52,696 nt of DNA from positions 1-52,696 of the forward strand of contig JAGQIK010000120.1 of assembly GCA_020431405.1 (NCBI GenBank), read 5' to 3'. Positions 9,221 to 17,598 of the stretch are shown here, piece after piece (the stretch's first letter is position 1; every line of letters begins with the position of its first letter). The translations under genes were made by a program, and so were the position numbers. The notes under the pieces were generated by a model, which saw only the letters and a list, made by a program, of their open reading frames with translations, did no database searches and was not told where the DNA came from. This stretch comes from Myxococcales bacterium (GTDB lineage Bacteria; Myxococcota_A; Polyangia; GCA-2747355).

Positions 9221-10747
9221 TTGAACGAAGTCTCCGCGCTACAAAGGTTTGGTCGGTACGTTCTGCTCAGACGCCTCGGCGCCGGCGGAATGGGCGAAAT
9301 CTATGCCGCCCTCTCCGGCGATCTGCTCGGCCTGCAGAAGCTTTGCGCGGTCAAGAAGATCCTCCCCGATCTCGCTCGCCACGGAGAGTTCCTAGCGCGC
9401 TTCCACGACGAAGCGCGCGTCGCGATCTCCATGTCGCATCCCAACATCGTCGGCGTCTACGAGATCGGCGCGGTCGACCACATCTACTACCTCGCCATGG
9501 AGCTCGTCGAGGGCTTCGACCTCGAGCGCGTCACGCGCCGTGTTCGCCGCCACGGCGGCTACTCGCTGCCGGCGGCGCTCTACATCACGCGCGAAGTGCT
9601 CGCCGCGCTCGACTACTGTCATCGCCTCAAGGACGGCGAGGGCGACCCGCTCAACCTCGTACACCGCGACGTCTCGCCGAGCAACGTGCTGCTCGGCTTC
9701 GACGGTCAGGTCAAGCTGGGCGACTTCGGACTCGCGCTCTCCGAAGCGCGCACCGCGCAGACCCTCGACGGCCGCATCTGGGGCAAGCCCGGCTACGTCG
9801 CGCCCGAGCGCCTGATGTCGCAGGAGCCGGATCTGCGCATCGACATCTTCGCCGTCGGCGCGCTGCTCTTCGAGCTTCTGACCGGCGAAGCGCAGATGCC
9901 CAAGCTCGATCCGTTGATGCTGCTGACGATGGTGCAAGAGCGTTGCAAGACACCGCCGTCGAGCCTGCGCCGCGGCCTACCTCCCGAGGTCGACGCGCTC
10001 GTCGCCTGCTCGCTGGCCTTCGACCGCGAAGAACGCTTCTCCACCGCGCGCGCTTTCCTCGACGCCACCCAAGCGCTGCTAGCTCGGATCGATCCGCTCT
10101 ATGGCCCACACCGGCTCGCCGAGGAGCTCATGCAGACGCTCTTTCAGCCGGACCAGTGGCGCCTCGAGATGCGCAAGCTGGCGCGCCGCGCCGAGGCCTT
10201 CTCCGAAGCGCTACCCTCGGGCCCCGGCCGCACGCGCACCATCGCCGAGTCGATCCCGCTGCCCTCTAATGGCGCGCGGCTGCTGATCTACGACAGCCAC
10301 GATCTCAACGTGGACAGCGACGACGTGATCGAGTCGGTGGAGATCGCCACCGTCGACAGCGACGACCTGCTCACGCCGCCGCCGCAGATGACCTCGGCGC
10401 CGCGCACCGCGCCCTCGGCGCCGCGCACGGCGCCCACGTCGATGAGCTTCGACGTGGGCGGCGAAGAAGACGACGACGAGTTCGGCCTGCCCACGCTGGT
10501 CAACGACATCGAAACCATCGCGCGCCCCCACCTGCACGCCGTCCAGCCGGCGATGCCCGGCGGCGTCACAGCGAGCCTCGGCAGCGGCGGCGGGCCCTCG
10601 AGCGATCGCCGCCCGCGCTCGGAGCGGCTGCGCCGTTCGCTGGCGCGCCGCGAAAGAGACGACCTCGAGACGCGGCCCACCTCGGTCATCGGGTCGGACA
10701 CTATCGAGCAGCTCGAAGATCTCTTCGACGCGACAAGCTCCAGCTAG
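9221..10747 (+). CDS. Hanks-type Ser/Thr protein kinase (soluble)
   Basis: A 508-residue kinase. The catalytic domain fills about residues 9-285: glycine loop GAGGMGEIY, VAIK-type lysine K45, HRDVSPSN (148-155), DFG starting at D168 and an APE-type motif (VAPERL). The tail (about 330-508) is low-complexity, Ser/Pro/Asp-rich, with no membrane helix, so the protein is probably cytosolic. TTG is the only possible start in this frame: a stop codon lies at 9206-9208, and later candidates would remove the glycine loop. The kinase at 13120-14844 is a close paralogue with the same HRDxSPSN variant. The next gene lies 32 nt downstream but appears to have its own promoter. Confidence 0.93.
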   Translation: MNEVSALQRFGRYVLLRRLGAGGMGEIYAALSGDLLGLQKLCAVKKILPDLARHGEFLARFHDEARVAISMSHPNIVGVYEIGAVDHIYYLAMELVEGFDLERVTRRVRRHGGYSLPAALYITREVLAALDYCHRLKDGEGDPLNLVHRDVSPSNVLLGFDGQVKLGDFGLALSEARTAQTLDGRIWGKPGYVAPERLMSQEPDLRIDIFAVGALLFELLTGEAQMPKLDPLMLLTMVQERCKTPPSSLRRGLPPEVDALVACSLAFDREERFSTARAFLDATQALLARIDPLYGPHRLAEELMQTLFQPDQWRLEMRKLARRAEAFSEALPSGPGRTRTIAESIPLPSNGARLLIYDSHDLNVDSDDVIESVEIATVDSDDLLTPPPQMTSAPRTAPSAPRTAPTSMSFDVGGEEDDDEFGLPTLVNDIETIARPHLHAVQPAMPGGVTASLGSGGGPSSDRRPRSERLRRSLARRERDDLETRPTSVIGSDTIEQLEDLFDATSSS

Positions 10748-10767
10748 TGCTCTGACCACCAGTCCCG

Positions 10768-10773
10768 TACGAT
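10768..10773 (+). promoter_or_regulatory. Candidate -10 element (TACGAT) before the propeller-like gene
   Basis: TACGAT lies in the 32-nt gap after the kinase gene, 6 nt before the GTG at 10780, with no Shine-Dalgarno. It fits the leaderless pattern seen elsewhere in the window. Confidence 0.4.
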
Positions 10774-10779
10774 CACCGC

Positions 10780-11883
10780 GTGCTGCCAAAGACTCAGGGC
10801 GCCGTCGGCTGCGCGCACTGCCAGAAGCTCGGCGCCAAGAAGTCGTGCCCGAGCTGCAAGCGCCCCGTCTGCGAGACCTGCTTCGCGCGCCCCGCGACCT
10901 GCAACCGCCCGCGTCCGTTCGAGCGCCCGCTGCCGCGGCGCGCGCGCATCAAGTCGATCAGCGCCTGCGGCCGCTACGCGCTCACACGCCCGCTGTGGGG
11001 CAAGCTGCGCGGCCTCGACCTCGAGCAGATGACCAGCAAGCCGCTCGAGAACGCGCACCGCAGCCGCGCGATCCTCGTCAGCACGCCGAGCGCCCTCGAC
11101 GAGCGCGCCGTCGCTCGGCTCGGCCTCAGCTGCAGCCCGCTCGACGAACGTTGCTGGGTCGTCGAGCCACCGGCGAGCACGCAGCTCTCGCAGAGCGGCG
11201 ATGGCCGCTACCTGCTCGTGGTGCGCGGCGATCGCGCGGCGGTCCACGACCTGCACGACGGCCTCGAGCTGGTCAACGCGCACCGCATGCCCGCGCAGGT
11301 GATCCACTCGGCGGCGCTCAATCCGGCGATCGGGCTGCTCGCCCTCGGCGGCCATCGCGTGGTGCAGGTGCTGCACTACGCGCAGCGCGGCGCCGCCTCC
11401 AACGCCGGTCAGTGGTCGCTGCCGGCGGGCGCTTCCCGGCAGCGCTCCGGGCCGTACGACTTCAGCGGCGGCAACATCACCTGGCTCGGCTTCACCATCG
11501 GCCAGCTCGCCGCGCTCACCGGCGACGGGCAGCTCGTCATCGGCGCCGTCGATCTCGACGCGCCGCCGCGCGCGTGGCCAGCTCGGGTGCAGCCCACGCG
11601 CGCCGCGCCGAGCAAAGACGTCGAGGGCTGGGCGGTCAACCCGCGCCTCGCCGCCATCGACCCCAACGGCAAGTGGCTCGCGTTGGGCGGCGAGCGCTTC
11701 GGCGGCGCCTTCAGGACCGGCGGCATCCTGCGCCTCGTCTCTCTGCACGACAACCGGCGCATCCAGATCCCGCTCGACCGGCCGCCGCGCGCGCTGCGTT
11801 TCATCGACGGTGGCCGTTCGCTCGTCGCCGCCGAGAGCGAGCGGCTGCGCTACTGGCCAACCGAAGCGCTCTACACCGGCTGA
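10780..11883 (+). CDS. Zinc-finger / beta-propeller-like protein next to the kinase
   Basis: A 367-residue protein of unknown family. Its N-terminus (about 10-45) has several CxxC-type cysteine pairs (CAHC, CPSC, CETC and a further C) that look like a small zinc-binding finger. The rest is made of recurring strands such as SQSGDGRYLLVV, IGLLALGGHRVVQVL, AIDPNGKWLALGG and ALRFIDGGRSLVAAE, the usual signature of a WD40-like propeller. No signal peptide, so probably cytosolic. It follows a Ser/Thr kinase by 32 nt and may be its scaffold or substrate; that is inference from position. GTG start, 13 nt from the convergent gene end. Confidence 0.7.
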   Translation: MLPKTQGAVGCAHCQKLGAKKSCPSCKRPVCETCFARPATCNRPRPFERPLPRRARIKSISACGRYALTRPLWGKLRGLDLEQMTSKPLENAHRSRAILVSTPSALDERAVARLGLSCSPLDERCWVVEPPASTQLSQSGDGRYLLVVRGDRAAVHDLHDGLELVNAHRMPAQVIHSAALNPAIGLLALGGHRVVQVLHYAQRGAASNAGQWSLPAGASRQRSGPYDFSGGNITWLGFTIGQLAALTGDGQLVIGAVDLDAPPRAWPARVQPTRAAPSKDVEGWAVNPRLAAIDPNGKWLALGGERFGGAFRTGGILRLVSLHDNRRIQIPLDRPPRALRFIDGGRSLVAAESERLRYWPTEALYTG

Positions 11884-11896
11884 TCGATGGCGAGCG

Positions 11897-13111
11897 CTAG
11901 AAGCCCTGCTGAGTGAGCCAGGCGATGGTGTCGTCGAAGCCGCAGCCCTTCGATCCGCACAGCGTGTGTGGACAGAGCGGGTAGCGCTCGTAGGTCGCCG
12001 TCACACCGGCGCAGGTCTTGATCGCGTCGAAGGCGCCCTGCTGCTGGGCGTCGGGGATCACGTCGCCGAGGATGCCGCACGGCTGTGCGCTGCCGCCCGA
12101 GCACGCGACAAAGCGATAGAGCAGCGACGGCTGCGCTGCGCTGGCAGCCGCCGTGACGTCGGCGCAGCTGTAGGGCGAGCCACTCGAGCCGAGCTGCACG
12201 TTGTCCTTGTTCCATTCAGCCTGGTGCGGCGGGCTCGCGCAGTAGCACTTGCCGTTGCTGCAGCCGTGCGAGAGCGGCGTGCCGTCGCCGTAGCGCGCGA
12301 CCGTGCGGCGGTGCATCGCGGCGCAGCTCTGGCTTTGCGCCGTCCAGGCTTCGTAGCTGCCGAGGTTGGAGAGGCCATCGTAGAAGACCAGCGCCGTGCG
12401 CGTGCGCCCGAGCCACAGCGCCGGCTGCGCCTTGAGCGCTTGGCCGCTGGCGATGCCGAGCAGCGGCGCCGTGCCGCCGTGGCTGACGCCGCTTATCAGC
12501 AGCTTGTCGCCGCTCCACGCCGCCGCCACCTCGGGGAGGGCGCGCACGCGGCGCAGCAGCTCGCTCATGCGGTCGAGCTCGCGGTAGTAGGGATACTTGC
12601 CCGTCTCGCCGCTGGTCGTGAACGGCTGGGCGCACACGGCGACGTAGCCGGCTTGCGCGTAGCGCGCGAGCAGGCCGTCGTAGGTGCCGAGGTAGCAGAA
12701 GCCCTCGCCGCCCGACCAGTAGATCACGAGCTTGTCGCAGGGCGCTTGTGCCGAGCAGGTCGCGGCGTCGATCAGCACGCGGAAGTGACAGTCTTCGCTG
12801 CCCGGCGCGACGCCGCCGCAGGCCTTGAGCGTGTAGAGGCGCGCCCCGCTTGCCGCCGCATCGGCGACGACGAGCCCGTCGCTGGGCAGCGAGTCGGCGC
12901 TGCTGTCATCGAAGCTGTCGTAGCTCGTGTCTTCGATCGTATCGTCACGCGGGCCTGCGTCGGCGTCGGCAGCGCCGTCGACGGGACCTTGGTCCGCCGC
13001 AGCGTCTCGCGCGCCGTCGCGCGGCGCGACGCGCTGGTCGCTCGTCGCCGCACCGTCGCTGCAGCCGCAGCCGACGAGCACACCGAGCAAGGCCAACGCC
13101 GCGATGCGCAT
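11897..13111 (-). CDS. Lipoprotein with alpha/beta-hydrolase-like fold
   Basis: A 404-residue lipoprotein. The signal peptide ends LVGC (then GC), followed by a stalk of about 65 residues rich in Asp, Ala and Gly. The globular part (about 90-404) has a GVSHGG nucleophile elbow with candidate catalytic S210, preceded by a strand (KLLISGVS) and a DKLVIYWSGG strand. Many cysteines (about 17) suggest disulfide cross-linking outside the cytoplasm. It resembles bacterial PHB-depolymerase/feruloyl-esterase-like hydrolases, but the substrate is not deducible. It starts 8 nt after the kinase stop, so it is probably the last gene of the unit that begins at 15369. Confidence 0.75.
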   Translation of the reverse strand: MRIAALALLGVLVGCGCSDGAATSDQRVAPRDGARDAAADQGPVDGAADADAGPRDDTIEDTSYDSFDDSSADSLPSDGLVVADAAASGARLYTLKACGGVAPGSEDCHFRVLIDAATCSAQAPCDKLVIYWSGGEGFCYLGTYDGLLARYAQAGYVAVCAQPFTTSGETGKYPYYRELDRMSELLRRVRALPEVAAAWSGDKLLISGVSHGGTAPLLGIASGQALKAQPALWLGRTRTALVFYDGLSNLGSYEAWTAQSQSCAAMHRRTVARYGDGTPLSHGCSNGKCYCASPPHQAEWNKDNVQLGSSGSPYSCADVTAAASAAQPSLLYRFVACSGGSAQPCGILGDVIPDAQQQGAFDAIKTCAGVTATYERYPLCPHTLCGSKGCGFDDTIAWLTQQGF

Positions 13112-13119
13112 CAGCAGAG

Positions 13120-14844
13120 CTACGACGCGCTCGGATCGCGCAGCAGCGCGTCGAAGGCGCTCTGTCCCGACGCCGTGTCGCCCGATGCGGTGTCCTGCTT
13201 GGTGCCCTTCTGCTCGGTCACGGTGTCGTCCGTTTCAGCGTCTGCGCCAACGGCCGCCAGCGCCTCCGCATCGGGCGCGACCAGCAGTCCCCCCGAAAAG
13301 TCGTCGACGATCGTCGCGTCGGGCGCCGACCCATCCTCTTCAGCGTGAGCCTCGCCCATCGGCTCGCCCTCGCCGCCAAAGCGCGCCTCTTCGCGCACCG
13401 CGCTCGACGACACGATCACCTCGCGCGGGATCTCGCCGTCGAGCGCGTCGTCATCGTGGATGACCTCGAACGTCTCGGCGGCGAGCGTGCGCAGGCCGGA
13501 TGGCTCCCTGCGGTGGTGGTCGGTAGCGGGGCGCGTGTGCGTCTCGTCGTCGGCGTCCGCGTCGTCGTCCTCGTAGTTACCGATGCGCCGGATCATCGCG
13601 CTGTCGAGCCGCGGCGCGGTGGGCGGATCGTCGCGTGACGCGGCGAAGACCAGCGTCTCCTGGCGGTGCAGATCAGCGCTGCGAGCGGCGGGGTCGGGAT
13701 CGGCGTCGAGACGCCTCAGCTGCGGCGTATCGAGCAGCGGCAGCTGTGGCGAGTCGATCACGCCGGCGACGCCGAGGCCGAGCTCGCCGGCGGTGTGCGA
13801 GTCGAGCACGTTGGTGCCGGCGAACGTCTCGACGTGCGGCTCCTGGTCCTCGCGTGACAGCTTGCTGGCCAGCTCGAGCACGTCGCGCAGCGGCTTTCGC
13901 CACGAGGTCTCGTCGAACAGGCGCCCCATCACCTCTCCGGCGAGACGACGCGCGTTGTAGACGGGATCGATGCGCGCCAGACAGACCTGCGTGTCGTCCT
14001 GGAAGGCCGCCGCCGCGCCGTAGCGCTCGGACGGATCGAACGCCACGGCGCGTTGGATCACCGCGTCGAGGTCGGTCGAGATCTCGCGCCGCATGGTCGA
14101 CGGCTTGATCTTGGCGCGGCGCTGCGCCTCGCGAAGGGCCGTGGCGGGCTCGGTGGCGCGCACCAGCGGCTCGCCGGTGAGCAGCTCGAAGAGCAGCACG
14201 CCCACGGCGTAGATGTCCACGCGGCGATCCGGCTTGCGCCCCAGCAGCCGCTCCGGCGCGACGTAGCCAGGCCGCCCCCACACGCGCGACGCCGCGGTAC
14301 GAACGGCCTTGATCGCAGAGCTGGCGAGACCGAAGTCGGCCAGCCGCACGCGCCCGTCGAACGAGATCATCACGTTGCTGGGCGAGATGTCGCGATGCAC
14401 GAGCCGCATCGGCGCGCCATAGGCGTCGGTGTGCTGGTGGCTGTAGTCGAGCGCCGCGAGCAGCTCGCGGGCGATGAACAGCGCCGCCGGCACCGAGAAG
14501 CGCAGGTTGTGGCGGCGCGCGCGAGAGAGGATGCGGCCGAGATCGTAGCCCTCGCAAAGCTCCATCGCGATGAAGTAGGTGTCGTCGATGCACCCGACCT
14601 CGTGCACGCCGATCACGTTGGGATGCGACATGGAGACGCTGATGCGCGCCTCGTCGCGAAAGCGCCGGCGAAACTCTTTTTCGCGGGCGAGGTCGGGTCG
14701 GATCGTCTTCAGCGCGCAGAGCCGCTCGAGGCCGAGCGTCTGACGCGCCAGCGCGGCGTACACCTCGCCCATGCCGCCAGCGCCCAGCAAACGCAGCAGG
14801 ACGTAGCGGCCAAATGGGCGGGGGTACTCGCGGGCGTCACTCAT
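13120..14844 (-). CDS. Hanks-type Ser/Thr protein kinase (soluble, paralogue of 9221)
   Basis: A 574-residue kinase. The catalytic domain (about 10-290) has glycine loop GAGGMGEVY, the lysine in ALKTI, HRDISPSN (HRD at 150-152), ADFG and the VAPERL motif. The long tail (about 330-574) is acidic and low-complexity without a membrane helix. The catalytic core is clearly paralogous to the kinase at 9221-10747, sharing GRYVLLR, LGAGGMGE and the HRDxSPSNV variant, while the tails differ. It sits 30 nt after the c-type-like lipoprotein gene and 8 nt before the hydrolase lipoprotein gene. A shared transcript would couple a cytosolic kinase to two envelope proteins. Confidence 0.93.
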   Translation of the reverse strand: MSDAREYPRPFGRYVLLRLLGAGGMGEVYAALARQTLGLERLCALKTIRPDLAREKEFRRRFRDEARISVSMSHPNVIGVHEVGCIDDTYFIAMELCEGYDLGRILSRARRHNLRFSVPAALFIARELLAALDYSHQHTDAYGAPMRLVHRDISPSNVMISFDGRVRLADFGLASSAIKAVRTAASRVWGRPGYVAPERLLGRKPDRRVDIYAVGVLLFELLTGEPLVRATEPATALREAQRRAKIKPSTMRREISTDLDAVIQRAVAFDPSERYGAAAAFQDDTQVCLARIDPVYNARRLAGEVMGRLFDETSWRKPLRDVLELASKLSREDQEPHVETFAGTNVLDSHTAGELGLGVAGVIDSPQLPLLDTPQLRRLDADPDPAARSADLHRQETLVFAASRDDPPTAPRLDSAMIRRIGNYEDDDADADDETHTRPATDHHRREPSGLRTLAAETFEVIHDDDALDGEIPREVIVSSSAVREEARFGGEGEPMGEAHAEEDGSAPDATIVDDFSGGLLVAPDAEALAAVGADAETDDTVTEQKGTKQDTASGDTASGQSAFDALLRDPSAS

Positions 14845-14874
14845 GCTGCAACAGCGACGGGGATGCGGAGGGGA

Positions 14875-15369
14875 CTACTGCTTGGCGCCGCCGTCGATCC
14901 AAGCTTTGACGAGATCGACGAGGTTCTGCGGCAGCGCGGCACCGCCGAGTGGCATACGCGAGCCGCACAGATTGCCGCCGCCGGTGACCTTGTCGTAGAG
15001 CACGCTCTGCGCCGAATCGCCGGCGACCACGCGGGTCTTTCCGGAGCAAGCCGAGCCGCCCGTGGCCGCGCCGACGAGGTTGGTGAACGCCGTGTTGGCG
15101 TCGGGCATGTCGAGGCCCGTGCTGTGACCCGTGCCGAGGTGACAGGAGCAGTTGGGCGAGATCACCTGGGTGTAGATGTCGCCGAAGGTCGGCGCGCTGG
15201 CGGTGGTGTCGCCGCCGCCGCCGCTATCGGTGGCGGGGCCATCGGGATTAGGGCCCGCCTCTTTGTTGTTGGTGGTGTCAGGCGTTGGGCTGCTGCCACT
15301 GTCGCCGCACGCTGTCAGCGAAAAGATCAGCGCAAAGCAGAGCGTGCACGCGCGCAGCTTGGTCATCAT
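14875..15369 (-). CDS. Lipoprotein related to cytochrome-c-like domains, with CxCH instead of CxxCH
   Basis: A 164-residue lipoprotein with lipobox LTAC, a Asp/Gly/Pro stalk to about residue 58 and a compact domain to the end. The domain has the layout of the small c-type domains common in myxobacteria and planctomycetes: an N-terminal CxxCH-like site, GLDMPD, a middle cysteine, RVVAGD, a second cysteine followed by RMPLGG, and a final helix ending WIDGGAK. The haem-binding site reads NCSCH, one residue short of CxxCH, so covalent haem binding is doubtful. Two consecutive ATGs exist; a Shine-Dalgarno (aaggag) stands 9 nt before the first. Probably first gene of a unit with the kinase downstream. 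Confidence 0.75.
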   Translation of the reverse strand: MMTKLRACTLCFALIFSLTACGDSGSSPTPDTTNNKEAGPNPDGPATDSGGGGDTTASAPTFGDIYTQVISPNCSCHLGTGHSTGLDMPDANTAFTNLVGAATGGSACSGKTRVVAGDSAQSVLYDKVTGGGNLCGSRMPLGGAALPQNLVDLVKAWIDGGAKQ

Positions 15370-15477
15370 CTAGAGCGTCTCCTTGCAAGTAGACAGAAAA
15401 GCGTACTAACCGAGCGCACAATCGTAGCTGGCTCGGGCGCGCTGGCGCAAAGGGCAAGTTGGTGGCGGCGGGAGCGC

Positions 15478-16839
15478 TCAGCGGCGGCGGGAGCGCCACG
15501 CGAAGAGGCCGAGCAGCAGCAGCCACGCGCAGAGATCGGCGCCGCTGGGGATCGCTCCGGCGGCCGCACAGCCGCCACGCGCCTCGACGGCGCCGTCGCC
15601 GCCAGCGCCGGGGCCAACGCCCGCGTCGCCGCCTGTCGGCTGACCGTCACCCGACGGCTGCGCGTCGCCGCCGCCCTGCGGCGCGCTGCAGGTGAATGCC
15701 GCGCCGCTGCCGGTGAGCGGGTGCCGGGTGCCAGCCGTCGTGTCGAGCGCGACGGCGTGCAGCGTGTGGCCCACACCATCACGGTAGGCGCGCGGGATGA
15801 TCCAGCTCAAGCCGTGCTCGCACGCGCCGAGGGAGGTGCAGAGGTCGTTTCTGCGCACGTCGGCGGCGACGACGATCGGCGTGGCGCCCGGCTGGCCCGG
15901 CGCCACGTCGACGTAGAGCTCGATGCTCACCGGCTGGTTGGGCGTGTCGGCGTCGAAGGCCCAACCGGTGACGGCGTCACACTGCACCGACTCGAGCGCG
16001 CCGCTCGGCGCGTTGCCGGTCGGCGGCGGCGGCGGCGTGGTGCCCTTGGTGTTGGCGGCGATGAAGGCCTGCAGATCGGCGAGGTCGCCGTCGAAGACGT
16101 TGACGTCGCAGTCGCCGTTGACACCGGCGATAGCGCCCTTGCTCGACCACTGCCACATGTCCCAGCGTGTCCAGCTGTTGTCGGGAAGCAGCGGGCAGCC
16201 GCCTTCGCTCGGCGGCGTGGTGTAGTTGGCGATCCAGAGCGGATAGCTCTTGAGCGCGCCCTGGATGTTGCTCTGCGCGAAGTAGGCCGCGGTGTAGATG
16301 ATCGGCGTCTTTCCGGTCTTGGCCTCGACGTGCTGCAGCCAGGCCAGCGCCGCGGCTTGCAGCGCGGCCGGCGTGGCGCCGTCCGTGACTTCGAGATCGA
16401 GCACCGGCGGCAGGTCACCGGCCTCGAGCCCGCCGGCGTCGGCGAGCTTCTGAAGCATGAAGTCGGCCTGCTTGATCGGGTCCTGCGTCGGCGCGAAGAA
16501 CTGGTAGACGCCACGCACGATGCCGTTGGCCTTCATGCCCTGCCAGTTGGCCGTGAAGTAGGCGTCGTCGAAGTTGAGGCCGTGACTGGCGCGCGCGATG
16601 GCGAACTTGACGCCGTCGCCGGCGACCTTCGCCCAGTCGATGGTCGCCTGCCACTTGGAGACGTCGATGCCCTTGAGCGTTTTGCCCGAGGTGCCGCAGA
16701 CCTTCTTGACGGCCAGCTCGCTGACACCGAGCGCCTCGCCGAAGTCGTCCGGCGCGCCGCAGCCGGCGGCGGCCAAGGCCAGCGCGAGGCTGGCGGCGGA
16801 CAGACGGGTGGCGTGCGATCGGATCCGGCGGTACTTCAC
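15478..16839 (-). CDS. GH25-type lysozyme lipoprotein with MYXO-CTERM-like tail
   Basis: A 453-residue exported muramidase-like protein. With the GTG at 16839 the n-region (MKYRRIRSH) leads to lipobox AAAGC. The GH25 domain (about 45-265) shows GIDVSKWQ, FAIARASHG, the acidic VLDLEV motif, IIYTAAYF and WMWQWSS-type core strands. A second domain (about 280-390) has GWAFDADTPNQPVSIELYV, a pattern seen next to exported enzymes. The end (GGC, hydrophobic stretch, RSRRR) looks like a MYXO-CTERM sorting signal. It probably cuts peptidoglycan outside the cell or remodels its own wall. An alternative GTG at 16881 adds 14 residues; 16839 is preferred because TAGCTT stands 7 nt before it. Confidence 0.85.
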   Translation of the reverse strand: MKYRRIRSHATRLSAASLALALAAAGCGAPDDFGEALGVSELAVKKVCGTSGKTLKGIDVSKWQATIDWAKVAGDGVKFAIARASHGLNFDDAYFTANWQGMKANGIVRGVYQFFAPTQDPIKQADFMLQKLADAGGLEAGDLPPVLDLEVTDGATPAALQAAALAWLQHVEAKTGKTPIIYTAAYFAQSNIQGALKSYPLWIANYTTPPSEGGCPLLPDNSWTRWDMWQWSSKGAIAGVNGDCDVNVFDGDLADLQAFIAANTKGTTPPPPPTGNAPSGALESVQCDAVTGWAFDADTPNQPVSIELYVDVAPGQPGATPIVVAADVRRNDLCTSLGACEHGLSWIIPRAYRDGVGHTLHAVALDTTAGTRHPLTGSGAAFTCSAPQGGGDAQPSGDGQPTGGDAGVGPGAGGDGAVEARGGCAAAGAIPSGADLCAWLLLLGLFAWRSRRR

Positions 16840-16846
16840 GCCGGCG

Positions 16847-16852
16847 AAGCTA
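16847..16852 (-). promoter_or_regulatory. Candidate -10 element (TAGCTT) before the lysozyme gene
   Basis: On the minus strand TAGCTT is followed by 7 nt and GTG. It supports the start at 16839 over the upstream GTG. No Shine-Dalgarno is visible at either start. Confidence 0.4.
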
Positions 16853-16938
16853 GCAAACCCAAGGCCATGGATCGAGGACACGATTTCAACAGCTTAGCAG
16901 ATGCGAAACCCGCGATCTGACTACGACAGTTTGCACCA

Positions 16939-17598
16939 GTGCGGGCTACGGGCGTCAGCGGCGAGAAAAAATGTCTAATAAACGTCCTCGCCCCACGTTC
17001 AGTAGACGAGCAACGAGGACGGAGTCGGCCGATTCCCGAGCGAGCACAGGCTGCGGCGGAACATGTCAGGTGGATCCGCCAGGCGATCAAGGCCCACCAA
17101 GCCAACCTGCTGCGCTACGCGCGGCGCATCGTCGGTGACGACGACCGCGCGCGTGACGTCGTGCAGGACGCCTTCTTCAGGCTGTGCGAGGCAGAGCGCG
17201 CCACGGTTGAAGGTCACGTCGGCCCCTGGCTGTTTCGCGTGACGCGCAACCGCGCGCTGGACATCATGCGGAAGGATCGACCGATGCGCCTGCAGAACGA
17301 CGCCGCCGAGCGTCTCTCCTCCAACGAGCCGTCGCCTTCGACGCTCGCCGAGCGCAAACAAAGCCTCGGCCGAGCGCTGGCGATGCTCGAGACCCTCCCC
17401 GAAAAGCAACGCGAAGTGGTCCAGCTCAAGTTCCAGCACGGGCTGAGCTACCGCGAGATCAGCGAGGTCACCGGTCTAACGGTGGGCTACGTCGGCAATC
17501 TGATGCATCACGCCATGCGCGCCCTGCGCGACAAGCTTAGCGACACGGACAACGCCACGGGCTCGCTGGCCGAGGCGACGGCGGGGAGGCTGCGATGA
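16939..17598 (+). CDS. ECF-type RNA polymerase sigma factor
   Basis: A 219-residue extracytoplasmic-function sigma factor. Region 2 runs from LLRYARRIVGDDDRARDVVQDAF to WLFRVTRNRALD; region 4 has LPEKQREVVQLKF, LSYREISEVTGL and VGYVGNLMHHAM. The only usual start codon in this frame upstream of region 2 is GTG at 16939, giving an N-terminal extension of about 55 residues; the in-frame stop at 16918-16920 rules out anything earlier. A nearby ATG at 16971 is in another frame. The stop overlaps the next start by 4 nt (ATGA), and the partner carries an anti-sigma-like N-terminus, so this is a coupled sigma/anti-sigma pair. A TGCACC/CGTC pair at 16932/16953 might be its own promoter but is weak. 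Confidence 0.88.
   Translation: MRATGVSGEKKCLINVLAPRSVDEQRGRSRPIPERAQAAAEHVRWIRQAIKAHQANLLRYARRIVGDDDRARDVVQDAFFRLCEAERATVEGHVGPWLFRVTRNRALDIMRKDRPMRLQNDAAERLSSNEPSPSTLAERKQSLGRALAMLETLPEKQREVVQLKFQHGLSYREISEVTGLTVGYVGNLMHHAMRALRDKLSDTDNATGSLAEATAGRLR

Noticed and set aside
14053..16920. A plus-strand frame of about 955 codons
   Set aside because: It is antisense to the kinase, the c-type-like lipoprotein and the lysozyme; the translation is Arg/Ala/Val-rich with no family motif.
16971..17165. ATG at 16971 as the ECF sigma start
   Set aside because: It is in a different frame and meets a stop before region 2 ends.
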